Assembly (NCBI RefSeq): GCF_030296915.1
Contig: NZ_AP028031.1
Location: forward strand, 1,173,501 to 1,237,500
Length of the DNA stretch: 64,000 bases
Direction: 5' to 3'
From: Anaerostipes hadrus ATCC 29173 = JCM 17467
GTDB taxonomy: Bacteria; Bacillota; Clostridia; Lachnospirales; Lachnospiraceae
In this document: positions 17,839 through 25,527 of the stretch, piece by piece
Layout of the letters: each line of letters opens with the position of its first letter
How positions within the stretch are numbered: position 1 is the first letter of the stretch
Made by a program: the position numbers and the translations under genes
Notes under the pieces: model-generated
What the model was told of the DNA's origin: nothing
Seen by the model: the letters and a program-made list of their open reading frames with translations, nothing else
The model's database searches: none

Positions 17839-18017
17839 TGGCAGCAGAAATCATTGAAATTAAGTCTGTAAGCCTGTCTCCTAACCCCGTACAGACCGGT
17901 GGAAAAGTTAAGATCAGCGTAGGACTTGAAGCAAACGAAAGTGATGTTAATTGCTTCTATTGCATATTTTCTTCCGAATTAGAAACAAGTCAAGTAACAA
18001 CGACAGCAACGGTGTAG
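17835..18017 (+). CDS. small hypothetical phage protein with SPNPV motif
   Basis: A 60-residue protein overlapping the upstream gene by four bases. VSLSPNPVQTGGKVKISVGLE repeats the motif found at the end of the Ig-like protein encoded at 16360, so it is probably a single truncated Ig-like strand set. No further function can be read. Confidence 0.5.
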   Translation: MMAAEIIEIKSVSLSPNPVQTGGKVKISVGLEANESDVNCFYCIFSSELETSQVTTTATV

Positions 18018-18035
18018 CTGAGGAAGGAGACATAT

Positions 18036-18347
18036 TTGGATGATGAATACATAAGTAGAAATGAACATAATGCATTTGCGAGTGATGTTGATCATGAGCA
18101 AACCCGACAAAACAAAAGAATTGAAGCGTTAGAAGTGACAGTAAGACAGATCAATGACCTTACATTGTCAGTTCAAAAACTTGCGATCAACATGGAACAT
18201 ATGCTTGTTAACCAAACAGAACAGAATAAGCGACTGGAAGAGTTGGAAAACCGAGACGGCGAAAAATGGAGAAGCATTTCTATGTATGTCCTAACAGCAG
18301 TTGTCGGGGCAGTAATCGGATTCGTACTCAAACAAGCTGGACTATAA
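18036..18347 (+). CDS. XhlA-like hemolysin/holin-associated protein
   Basis: A 103-residue protein with an N-terminal coiled coil (about residues 17-75, heptads such as IEALEVTVRQINDLTLSVQK) and one C-terminal membrane helix (MYVLTAVVGAVIGFVLKQAG). This is the layout of PBSX XhlA, a membrane-associated partner of the holin. The start is a TTG behind AGGAAGGAGA. It is followed at 15 bases by a holin-like gene and then the endolysin, as in xhlA-xhlB-xlyA. Confidence 0.8.
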   Translation: MDDEYISRNEHNAFASDVDHEQTRQNKRIEALEVTVRQINDLTLSVQKLAINMEHMLVNQTEQNKRLEELENRDGEKWRSISMYVLTAVVGAVIGFVLKQAGL

Positions 18348-18361
18348 GAAGGAGAGATAAG

Positions 18362-18880
18362 ATGAAAGAATTATTTGAACAGAATAAAGTGTTATTCTTG
18401 GCAGTGATCACAGCGTTGATCATTGTTTTTTTAGTTAAGAAACTGATCGACTATATCACAAAAAAAGGTCTGGAAGGGATCAGACTGGATGTATACAAGC
18501 TGTTTGTAGAAGCAGAGAAAACCTTCCGTGCATCCAAGCAAGGACAGCAGAAATTTGATTATGTAATACATATGGCCAGAGGACTTTTGCCCAAACCTAT
18601 TCAATTATTTGTAAGCGAGAGCATGTTAAAAGAAGCTGTGCAACTGTGGTTTGACGGTATTAAAGATCTACTCGATGATGGTAAATTAAATAATTCAGTA
18701 TACGACTTAGAAGATGTTGAGGAAGTCAGCAGAGAAGATAAGATCAATCATACGACAGAGTTAGATGACGGAACATGGACAAATTACGCAGAGACTCCGT
18801 TACCTGAAACTGACTTAGAAGATCCAGAGGAACAGGAACAGACAGAAGATAATCAGGCAGCAGCAGAACAGGAGGTGTAG
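18362..18880 (+). CDS. putative phage holin (LL-H-like)
   Basis: A 172-residue protein with one strong N-terminal membrane helix (VLFLAVITALIIVFLVKKLI, about residues 9-28), a positively charged central part, and a very acidic C-terminal tail. The pattern and the DYVIHMARGLLPKPIQ region resemble LL-H-type holins, which let the endolysin reach the wall. GGAGAG lies before ATG 18362. It stands between XhlA and the amidase. The family assignment rests on layout and context. Confidence 0.65.
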   Translation: MKELFEQNKVLFLAVITALIIVFLVKKLIDYITKKGLEGIRLDVYKLFVEAEKTFRASKQGQQKFDYVIHMARGLLPKPIQLFVSESMLKEAVQLWFDGIKDLLDDGKLNNSVYDLEDVEEVSREDKINHTTELDDGTWTNYAETPLPETDLEDPEEQEQTEDNQAAAEQEV

Positions 18881-18884
18881 ACAT

Positions 18885-19679
18885 ATGAGAATCGCATTGA
18901 CAGTAGGACACAGTTTGCTTAAAAATGGATCATATACATCAGCAAGTGGAGAAGATTGCGGTGGAGTAAACGAGTATAAGTACAATAAAAAGCTGATGAA
19001 AAAGGTAAAAGAATATCTTGAAAGCGACGGACACAGTGTTGATCTGTATATTTGTCCAGAGAAAGTATTTACGGCTGCATCTCAGGAAAAATCATGGAAA
19101 CTGACACGCTTAAATGCAAAGAACTATGATCTCGTCGTAGAAGGTCACTTGAATTGCTATAACGGAAAAGCACACGGAACAGAAGTATTATACGTTTCTG
19201 AAAATGGTAAGAAGTACGCACAGAGAGTACAGAAGAAACTCGTATCCGCTGGATTTACTGATCGTGATGTTCAGAAGAGAACGAACCTGTATATGTTGAA
19301 TAGCACAAAGGCAACAACGATCATGACAGAGAGCTTTTTCTGTGATTCCAAGTCCGATTATAAGATCGGTAAAGACGTAAATAAGATTGCTAAGCTGATC
19401 GCAGAGGGAATCTGTAATAAAAAGCTGGGAACAGCTACCAAGGCTAAGGAAGCTGTAAAAACAGTCGTGAAGAAAGTTACCAAAGCAACAACATATGCTA
19501 AGGTAGCTACAAAATCTGATCCACTTATGATCAGACAGAGTGCAAACGTATCATCTAAGATCATTGGTAAGATTCCGAAAGGATCAAAAGCAGAAGTAAT
19601 TAAAAAAGGCAGCACTTGGACTAAAGTTAAGTACAAGAGCGTAACAGGGTATTCAGCTACAAGATACCTTAAATTTTAA
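18885..19679 (+). CDS. N-acetylmuramoyl-L-alanine amidase (endolysin) with SH3 domain
   Basis: A 264-residue endolysin. Residues 1-180 form an Amidase_3 zinc domain: metal ligands H9 in VGHS, E30 in GVNEYKYN, H88 in EGHLN, and catalytic E149 in TESFF. A lysine-rich linker is followed by a C-terminal bacterial SH3 domain (about residues 200-264, MIRQSANVSSKIIGKIPKGS) that would bind the wall. It cleaves the bond between muramic acid and L-alanine. The gene ends the lysis module and is followed by a terminator. All key residues are intact. Confidence 0.93.
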   Translation: MRIALTVGHSLLKNGSYTSASGEDCGGVNEYKYNKKLMKKVKEYLESDGHSVDLYICPEKVFTAASQEKSWKLTRLNAKNYDLVVEGHLNCYNGKAHGTEVLYVSENGKKYAQRVQKKLVSAGFTDRDVQKRTNLYMLNSTKATTIMTESFFCDSKSDYKIGKDVNKIAKLIAEGICNKKLGTATKAKEAVKTVVKKVTKATTYAKVATKSDPLMIRQSANVSSKIIGKIPKGSKAEVIKKGSTWTKVKYKSVTGYSATRYLKF

Positions 19680-19684
19680 TATTA

Positions 19685-19714
19685 ACCAGGGGAGAAATCC
19701 TCTGGTCTTTTTTT
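19685..19714 (+). terminator. terminator after the endolysin gene
   Basis: ACCAGGGGA-GAAA-TCCTCTGGT (one G-T pair) followed by eight consecutive T residues within CTTTTTTTTA. Confidence 0.88.
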
Positions 19715-19802
19715 ATTTCCAGAAATTACATAATTATTTTTATAGATAATCCAACAATAATATGTTAGCATAAAAGAAAACATTAAACATTGGAGGTGCG
19801 GT

Positions 19803-20447
19803 ATGAGTGTAGTAATTATGGTTAAATCAGGAAAAGAATTATTTTTGTTCGGGGATAAAAAAACAACACATATAAATAATTTTGATAAAGAAAATGAAAG
19901 TTATGAGGTAGAATCGGTTTCTTATGATGCTCAAAAGGTATATAGAATTAAGGATGATATTATTGTTGGGATGGTAGGATCCAGTTTGGGATATAATAAT
20001 TTATTTCAATATGTGATTCATGATCAGAAGGTAGATGCTGATGTTGCAAATGAAATAAAAGACTACAAAGATTTTGTAGCTGATTGGTTAAATTATCAAT
20101 TCGAGTGTTTAGAGGAATATTTAAAAGATGACACAAAACATTTAGAAATTGAAAAAATGTTTGGAGCAATAGTATGTGGAATCAAAGATGGTAAATTTTA
20201 TACAACTTCTTATGGATATCCAGCAGATGAGAGTGCTAGAGCGACAGAGCTTGTAATTGATAAAGATGGAACAATAGTTTTATCACAAATGAAATACCGT
20301 TCTTTATATGCAGAATATTATCAAAAATTTTATACAGAAAATGGTGGTAATGTTTTTGATGCAATAGAGAATACATTAAAAACTATGTCAAAAATTGATG
20401 ATAGTATAAGTGAACAATTTGATGTTGTCAAAATATCTTTAGAATGA
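19803..20447 (+). CDS. hypothetical protein, possible Ntn-hydrolase-like fold (prophage cargo)
   Basis: A 214-residue protein outside the late phage operon and preceded by GGAGGTG. The start SVVIMVKSGKELFLFGDKK, then KVYRIKDDIIVGMVGSS and KMFGAIVCGIKDGKFYTTSYG, follow the strand order seen in proteasome/HslV-like Ntn hydrolases, where the residue after Met is the nucleophile. Here that residue would be Ser. This resemblance is weak and based on pattern only. It lies just inside the right att copy, where phages often carry cargo genes that are expressed from the integrated state. Confidence 0.55.
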   Translation: MSVVIMVKSGKELFLFGDKKTTHINNFDKENESYEVESVSYDAQKVYRIKDDIIVGMVGSSLGYNNLFQYVIHDQKVDADVANEIKDYKDFVADWLNYQFECLEEYLKDDTKHLEIEKMFGAIVCGIKDGKFYTTSYGYPADESARATELVIDKDGTIVLSQMKYRSLYAEYYQKFYTENGGNVFDAIENTLKTMSKIDDSISEQFDVVKISLE

Positions 20448-20558
20448 GTTCAATCAAACTTGAAAGTCCGAAATAAATGACGTAGGAATTAAACTATTTC
20501 TACATTATTACTATAAACACACCCAATAAACCGCATAACCCCGTGCTTTTAAGCTTAC

Positions 20559-20591
20559 ATTGAAGAAGCTGCTAAAGCAGGTAAATTCTAG
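20559..20591 (+). other. right-hand att core (copy of GGGtGRT gene end)
   Basis: Encodes IEEAAKAGKF plus TAG with no gene in front of it; matches 8710-8742. It marks the right end of the first element and the left end of a second one whose integrase lies at 22310-23550. Confidence 0.78.
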
Positions 20592-20657
20592 GAAACCACG
20601 TATTTAAGCGGTTTTTTGAGGGTGTTAGAAGTGGTAAAAAGTAGTGAAATGTAGACA

Positions 20658-20702
20658 ATCTCTATATTATCTCTACACTATCTCTATACCACATCTCTAC
20701 AC
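20658..20702 (+). repeat. 11-bp phased direct repeats beside the second att copy
   Basis: ATCTCTATATT, ATCTCTACACT, ATCTCTATACC and ATCTCTACAC follow with an 11-base period (13 before the last). They occupy the same offset from the att core as the ATTCGTACATT repeats at 8809, but with a different sequence. Probable integrase arm sites of the second element. Confidence 0.55.
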
Positions 20703-20844
20703 TCAAAAATGTGAATAAGAAGAGAGAGCCAATTAATTTTGACTCTCTTTTTTTCTTCCTTTATAGGAAAGTTCGCCTTTGGCTCCTTTCCAAAAGAAAA
20801 ATAGCCCACATAAAAGTGGGCAGAGCAAACAGATGATCATGGTT

Positions 20845-21018
20845 TTAGAAAATATAAAAACCTTCTTCACCAAAATCATCACCAAACACATCTTCATTTA
20901 GAAAATAATCCATATCCAGCAGGTCATCCTCGCTCATATGGCGAATGTCCTCGGATGTCATACCTTCTGGGGGATTTGAAATATATTTTTCGCGTAGCTC
21001 TTTGATATTCTTTTTCAT
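20845..21018 (-). CDS. 57-residue accessory protein of the IS91-type element
   Basis: A short acidic protein on the minus strand, starting MKKNIKELREKYISNPP and ending EEGFYIF. It is preceded by AAAGGAGG and begins 48 bases after the transposase stop, so the two are probably co-transcribed. It has a predicted helical centre (TSEDIRHMSEDDLLDMDYFL). Small genes accompany transposases of this group, but I do not know its role. Confidence 0.65.
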   Translation of the reverse strand: MKKNIKELREKYISNPPEGMTSEDIRHMSEDDLLDMDYFLNEDVFGDDFGEEGFYIF

Positions 21019-21065
21019 GGTAGGGTTCCTCCTTTATATGAGGATTATAGCATAAAAAGAAGTGG

Positions 21066-22217
21066 TCATGCAGAAGAACGCTTTCCACGGGAGCGGGACA
21101 TTGCTTTCTCGTATAATTCTTCAAGAGGTACGCGGCGATGGTTATGATATATTTCCAGGATCACCATCTGTTGTTTACAATGAGGACAGATCAGAGGATC
21201 ATAGCCAAAAGAAGAAAGGATCGCAGTACGCCACCGGTTAAAACAACGGAAAGTATGCCGTTTTTCTTTCGAAATAGCGAGATGGAGTTTTTTATCAATG
21301 GAACGATGTCTGGCATAAAGGCCGCCATAACGGATCATCTTGAAATGTTTTTCAGGGATGTGCCGGATAAGGCGTTTGATAAAATCCATGACAGGAATGG
21401 TTTCTTGAACGTATTGATCATCTTCGTGACGATTGTAATGGAAAGAGACAAGATCACCGGTATAAGAATCGACCCTGGAAGTGGCAATGACAGGGCGACC
21501 AAGATACCGACCAATATATTTGGTAACAGTCTTAGGGTCACAACGGTTGGGTTTGGCATAAACATAGAAGCCGTGTTCATGTTCCAGATAACAACGGGCA
21601 GAAACTTTTTTAAAAGAAGGACCGATGCGGAGCAACATTTCCTTGAGGAGAGCAGTACGGAAAGCATTGCGAAGGAAAGTATAGTTGAAATGAGAGACAT
21701 TACGCCAGAAAGCATCATCACTGTAACCGCCTTCAGAGATGAGACAATGGATATGAGGATTCCATTTAAGATCCCTGCCGAAAGTATGCAGGACCATGAT
21801 AAAACCAGGGGTAAAGTTTTTGTGTTTGTTCATTTTAGAGAATAAGCGAAGGACAACACTGGAGACGGAATGAAAGAGACAGTTAAGGAGAGAGCGATCC
21901 TGCAGGAAAAAATCACGGAGGGACGCATCAATGGTAAAAACGCAATGACGGTGTCTGACATTAACGAGCTTAAAGGACATAGAGGTAGTGCGATCCATGG
22001 AATATTTATTACCGCAGGTAGGGCAGAAACGGCTGTGACAACGGAAAGGAACAAACTTGAGATTTCCGCAGTGGATACAGCCATACATGGCACCACCATA
22101 AGAAGGATCACCACAGTTGATCATCTTATCGATATTTTCCATCTCAGCAGGTCTGGGATGAAGAGTATATTTGATTTCTTCATAATGATCTGTAAAGATC
22201 TCTTGTAGGATATTCAT
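21066..22217 (-). CDS. IS91-family transposase (Y2_Tnp with zinc-binding domain)
   Basis: A 383-residue rolling-circle-type transposase. The N-terminal zinc-binding domain has CIHCGN and CHSRFCPTCGNKY (residues 48-75). The HUH motif is in WNPHIHCLIS, and the catalytic tyrosine region is KYIGRYLGRPVIATSRV. The C-terminus has a second zinc knuckle CPHCKQQM. The enzyme nicks one strand through tyrosine and moves by replicative strand transfer. The reading frame is intact and of normal length. Confidence 0.9.
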   Translation of the reverse strand: MNILQEIFTDHYEEIKYTLHPRPAEMENIDKMINCGDPSYGGAMYGCIHCGNLKFVPFRCHSRFCPTCGNKYSMDRTTSMSFKLVNVRHRHCVFTIDASLRDFFLQDRSLLNCLFHSVSSVVLRLFSKMNKHKNFTPGFIMVLHTFGRDLKWNPHIHCLISEGGYSDDAFWRNVSHFNYTFLRNAFRTALLKEMLLRIGPSFKKVSARCYLEHEHGFYVYAKPNRCDPKTVTKYIGRYLGRPVIATSRVDSYTGDLVSFHYNRHEDDQYVQETIPVMDFIKRLIRHIPEKHFKMIRYGGLYARHRSIDKKLHLAISKEKRHTFRCFNRWRTAILSSFGYDPLICPHCKQQMVILEIYHNHRRVPLEELYEKAMSRSRGKRSSA

Positions 22218-22309
22218 GATTCTATTATGAAGGAAAAAGACAAAAAAAGAAACCCACCCCTCAAGAATGAGGGGCAGGGGAGTTGAAGTGTCGAAGACAC
22301 TTTTTTATT

Positions 22310-23550
22310 TTATTTTATTTTCATGATCTCGGCCATTAGCCACTCTGGTTTTCGTTTTGTGTAAGTAGCTTCTGTGATATCGTTGATCTTGTGACCCATC
22401 ATATATTTTAATGCATATTCATCTACTTTATCTCTTTTTGCCATCGTGGAAAACTGAATCCTTGGATCATGAGCTCTGTGATCTGGATTGAGCTCTAATT
22501 TCTTAACAATCTTTTCGAATCGATGTCTATATTTATCATACGTCATTTTTAAGCTACTTCGGTGTGTTTTTGTATCAGTGCAGTTGATTAAATAATCACT
22601 TCCAAGATTTATTGCTTCCTGGTATCGATGCTTGACTAGATCACGAATCCGTGGATGGATTGGAACCAAGCGATCTTTACCTGCGTCAGTCTTCATACCG
22701 CCGATAAAAAACCAATTTTCCAGATCTACATTTTTAATTCAATTAGACCCAATTCTTGTGGTCGCCATCCAGAGTAGCATTGGATCAGAATCACATCCAC
22801 ATAATCAGTATCATACAAATGATCCCATAATTTTTTTATTTCTTCATCCGTAAAATCAATATGGTCCTTCTTCGCTTCTTTAACATCTTTAATAACATCA
22901 TCAGACAAATTAAAGGTCCTTGCATAATTCTTGTCTACTAATTCATACTCTAGCGCATAATCCAACATTAAGTTGAATAGAGATTTTATCTTTGTCTTTG
23001 TAGTAGGAGATGCGTGTTTTTCTTTACCATCGACTACATACGTTCCATCTTCCATACAACCTTTAATATGTCGGGCACGTAAATCTTTTGCACGCATATC
23101 ATAAACAGCAGAGCAGTAGTTCCAGGCAGATTTAATTGTACGTTCACTTGAAGGACTTGACAGGGATTCAAAATATTTATCAGTCCACTTTTCGTATAAT
23201 TGCTCGACTGTCAGATCAGAGTCAAGATCATACGGATTTTTATGATATTCAAGTAATGCAGCGTAAGCATCATTATAGGTTTTGAAATATGTTTCTGGTT
23301 TCAATGATTTATAAATAGGTTTTCCATAAAAATTTTTTCCAACACAGACTAATGCACGAAAAGGCTTTCTAAGATTTTGATTTTTTAATTCGGATATAGT
23401 GCCAAATCCATTTGGAAGACGTTTTCGTTTATTAGTTTTTCTTTGTTGTTGTTTAATAACTTTTGTATCTAGAGGATAACCGCAGTGAGGACAAGTTATT
23501 GCCTTATCACTTACCTGCAATTGACATTCTGGACATTTGATCAGTGCCAT
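22310..23550 (-). pseudogene. tyrosine integrase with N-terminal zinc ribbon, frameshifted
   Basis: Integrase of the second element. It starts MALIKCPECQ with a zinc ribbon (C6, C9, C20, C23), followed by an arm-binding and a SAM-like domain (LTVEQLYEKWTDKYFESL) and the catalytic domain (QCYSGWRPQELG; later HRAHDPRIQFSTMAK and MGHKINDITEATYTKR). The frame breaks near 22728: the minus strand reads GAATTAAAAATGTAG, where the homologue at 8917 requires one more A to continue as NVDLENW. A one-base loss in an A run thus separates it into 23550-22726 and 22696-22310 parts. Restoring the base gives about 410 residues. Confidence 0.88.
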
Positions 23551-23601
23551 ATATCATCATTCCTTTCTAAAAAAGGGTACAAAAAATACACCCTTATCAA
23601 T

Positions 23602-23630
23602 TTGTAATTTTGCAGGATGTATGATATAAT
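23602..23630 (+). promoter_or_regulatory. extended -10 promoter with no following gene
   Basis: TTGTAA (23602-23607), 17-base spacer, TATAAT (23625-23630) preceded by TGA (23622-23624). A terminator hairpin follows about 60 bases later, with no plus-strand gene between. Confidence 0.65.
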
Positions 23631-23636
23631 TCTGGT

Positions 23637-23720
23637 GTTCAGGCAGAGATTACATCAATCACCCATGATTGATAATTTCTGAAATTCCGTCCAGTTGGTA
23701 GCTGGGCGGTTTTCTTTTAT
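23637..23720 (+). ncRNA. candidate small RNA of the integrative element
   Basis: The interval between the promoter and a strong terminator is about 80 bases and has no plausible reading frame. It contains ATCAATC-ACCCAT-GATTGAT (about 23654-23673), extended by CAGA/TCTG outside, and then CCGTCCAG-TTGGTAG-CTGGGCGG followed by TTTTCTTTT. This two-hairpin form with terminator is that of a short regulatory or antisense RNA. It lies divergent to the integrase gene, whose start is 52 bases upstream of the promoter. Its target is unknown. Confidence 0.5.
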
Positions 23721-24397
23721 TGTAAATTACTTACATTATCAAATAATTTCCAGATATAGTTAGAATATTTTTGATACGGAAAATAATAATTACTTTTTGG
23801 AGTAGGAGTTCCGTTTTTGTCAAGGATATTCTTCAGTCGAACAGTTTCAGCGTCAAGCTTTTCCCAAGTCTTTTTGAATTTAGAATAATGTTTACCTTGT
23901 ACAGAATAAACAAATTTATTCCAAGAATTTCTTTTTTTATAATTTTTATTTAAGTCGGAAATGGTTTTATCAATATTTAATTTGTTTCCGCAAGAGTCGG
24001 TTCCATCTTCTATATAGTGATATATATCACAGTATCCATTGTTCCAAATATCTTCACACTGCCAGTCATAAGCATCCCATAATTTATTAGTTATTGATTT
24101 ATGACTACGAACAGATACTTCACATTTTAATGTTTGACCATTAACTTTTGCAGTAATATAAGCAGTTCCAGATTTTTTAGCAATAACCTTTCCAGACTTT
24201 GTAACTGCTACAACTTTCTTTTTACTAGAACTCCATTTAACTTTCTTTTTCGTTCCTTTAATTTTTAGCGTATAGCTATTTTTCTTTGGTAAAGTTATGA
24301 ATGTTTTATTTATTGTTGTATTCTGTTTTGCGTGTATCGGTACAGCAGGTAATAGCATCATTGCAGACAATGCAACGCATAAAAACTTTTTTTTCAT
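23717..24397 (-). CDS. secreted protein with bacterial Ig-like (Big2) domain
   Basis: A protein of about 226 residues with a signal peptide (MKKKFLCVALSAMMLLPAVPIHA), a Big2 domain at about residues 30-98 (KVKWSSSKKKVVAVTKSGKV and GTAYITAKVNG are typical) and a C-terminal region of unknown fold with several aromatic residues and Cys (WQCEDIW, GYCDIYHY, DSCGN). An earlier Met at 24403 is too close to the GAAGGAG site, so ATG 24397 is used. It is probably surface-exposed cargo of the second element. Binding partner unknown. Confidence 0.75.
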   Translation of the reverse strand: MKKKFLCVALSAMMLLPAVPIHAKQNTTINKTFITLPKKNSYTLKIKGTKKKVKWSSSKKKVVAVTKSGKVIAKKSGTAYITAKVNGQTLKCEVSVRSHKSITNKLWDAYDWQCEDIWNNGYCDIYHYIEDGTDSCGNKLNIDKTISDLNKNYKKRNSWNKFVYSVQGKHYSKFKKTWEKLDAETVRLKNILDKNGTPTPKSNYYFPYQKYSNYIWKLFDNVSNLQ

Positions 24398-24471
24398 ACG
24401 CATTTCTCCTTCTTTATTTTAATAATAAAAACGACAATTCGAGATTATATCCCATTAAGTCATTTAGATAA

Positions 24472-25085
24472 TTATTTCACAGTAGTTTTTGAAACATTTA
24501 GATAATCAATAATGTAACCATCTGATGCCCAGATACTAAAAACACCTGCGAAAGAAGTACATTCAGGATTTTTAATTTTAGCTTTTAAAATAAAATTTCT
24601 AGTGTCTTTTGAAGCAATATACGGAGAAGTGGTCATTTCATCTGGTTCGTAATCCGTATCGTTCAATTTAAAATATTCACAGTCAAACTTAAATAAGGAA
24701 TCTGTTTTATTATATACTGAAAACGCAATTTCAGAAGAAGTTGTATATGCCAACTTTATCTGAAGTTTATCGTTATCCAAAATAATTCTATTATATGTAT
24801 AATTTTTAACAGTAGGAGCTGAAGGGGTTTTAACAACTTTCTTTTTGATAGTCATTTTGCTCCGATAAGTCTTTTTACCGATCTTAGCTTTTATATAAGC
24901 TGATCCAACTTTCAGCCCTTTGATAGTTGCATATTTGTTATTTTTGTTCACTATTCTTATTTTATTATTAGATACTGTCCATTTTACTTTAGTTTTATTG
25001 TTCTGTAAATTAATTTTACAAGTCTGGTTAATATAAATAGTCTTTTTTAATGGTGTAATACTTACTTTAGATTTTATCCATGATT
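24472..25085 (-). pseudogene. truncated Ig-like (Big2) surface protein
   Basis: On the minus strand the last about 200 residues form a Big2-like domain (KVKWTVSNNKIRIVNKNNKY, then KVGSAYIKAKIGKKTYRSKM) and a C-terminal strand-rich domain ending LNVSKTTVK. The frame stays open to 25401, but that added N-terminal part is merely the reverse complement of a parA/parB fragment, so it is not protein of this gene. The signal peptide has been lost at a recombination junction near 25085. The domain composition is like the adjacent 23717 gene, which suggests a former tandem pair. Confidence 0.75.
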
Positions 25086-25087
25086 GA

Positions 25088-25338
25088 AGTATTTGAAAAT
25101 GTGATCCCGATGTCTGTAAAAGCTGCTGAGACCAGTGCAGAGGGAAAAAGCATCTACATGCATTGTCCGAAAGGAAAGGTTGCAGAGGCCTATATGAACT
25201 TAACACAGGAGGTTTTGAAGAATGAAAAATAGAAGTGGCGAAAAGATTAAACTGGCAAGCATTGATGAACTGCTTGGTGTGGTAAATGAAGAATCTGCAA
25301 TGGAGATAGAAATTAGTAAGATCCATCCGTTTAAAATT
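25088..25338 (+). pseudogene. parA/parB fragment (second copy of the partition genes)
   Basis: Encodes the last ParA residues (VFENVIPMSVKAAETSAEGK and on) and the first about 35 residues of ParB (MKNRSGEKIKLASIDELLGV...). It matches 31031-31278 closely but with scattered silent substitutions, so it derives from a related element and not from a very recent copy. The left end joins the middle of an Ig-like gene and the right end meets a group II intron end within ParB codons. Gene function is lost. Confidence 0.88.
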
Positions 25339-25450
25339 GTGCGCCCAGATAAGGGCGAGTAGTCTAGCAGGTGGAATGCCTGTCTGGTAAGGTCTAACCA
25401 ACCGCCAGTAGCGAGTCTTGGGTCTTCCATAGTCTGCGTCATACCAGCGT
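25339..25450 (+). mobile_element. 5' end of a group II intron (fragment)
   Basis: Begins GTGCGCCCAGATAAGGGCG, the consensus start of bacterial group II introns (compare GUGCGCCCAGAUAGGG of the lactococcal Ll.LtrB intron), and continues with a domain I-like stretch including GGTGGAATGCC and AACCAACCGCCAGTAGCGAG. It is inserted within the ParB codons. No intron-encoded protein follows; after roughly 110 bases a MerR-type promoter and its operon begin. The intron is therefore truncated or interrupted. Confidence 0.75.
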
Positions 25451-25474
25451 TTATGAAGAAAAAATCAAAGGCTC

Positions 25475-25505
25475 TTGACTTGGAGTTAACTTCAAGTAGT
25501 ATACT
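25475..25505 (+). promoter_or_regulatory. MerR-type promoter with 19-bp spacer and palindromic operator
   Basis: TTGACT (25475-25480), a 19-base spacer, and TATACT (25500-25505). The spacer holds the dyad ACTTGGAGTTAACTTCAAGT centred on GTTAAC. A long spacer with dyad is the hallmark of MerR-activated promoters. The regulator at 26042 is the second gene of the operon it drives. Confidence 0.85.
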
Positions 25506-25527
25506 AATCGAAACAGGAGGTAAAAAG

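Larger units (their letters stand above)
8743..20591. mobile_element. defective PBSX-like prophage with shufflon-type tail fibre
   Basis: About 11.8 kb bounded by copies of the att core. Gene order follows the distal part of PBSX-type phages: tail hub (XkdQ), XkdR, XkdS, baseplate J (XkdT), XkdU, tail fibre, several small Ig-like proteins, XhlA, holin and amidase. Terminase, portal, capsid, sheath, tube, tape measure, repressor and replication genes are absent. The lesion lies at about 9.53 kb, where an integrase fragment meets a truncated hub gene. Virions cannot be produced from this locus alone; a complete tailocin is also excluded because sheath and tube genes are gone. Confidence 0.85.
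20760..22290 (-). mobile_element. IS91-family insertion element (limits approximate)
   Basis: Contains an HUH/Y2-type transposase, a small downstream gene, and hairpins at both ends: GCCCAC...GTGGGC near 20803-20820 and CCCCTC...GAGGGG near 22256-22273. IS91-like elements end in such hairpins and do not have matched inverted repeats, so exact limits are not defined here. It separates the integrase of the second element from its att sequence. Confidence 0.7.

Noticed and set aside
8743..20591. Complete tailocin (phage-tail bacteriocin) locus
   Set aside because: Sheath, tube, tape measure and upstream assembly genes are absent, so particles could not be made from this locus alone.
20958..22208. 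Plus-strand frames opposite the IS91 transposase
   Set aside because: The transposase frame has clear zinc and HUH motifs; the opposite frames have none.
24472..25401. 309-residue minus-strand frame as one protein
   Set aside because: Its first third is the reverse complement of parA/parB and intron sequence; only the part below 25085 resembles an Ig-like protein.
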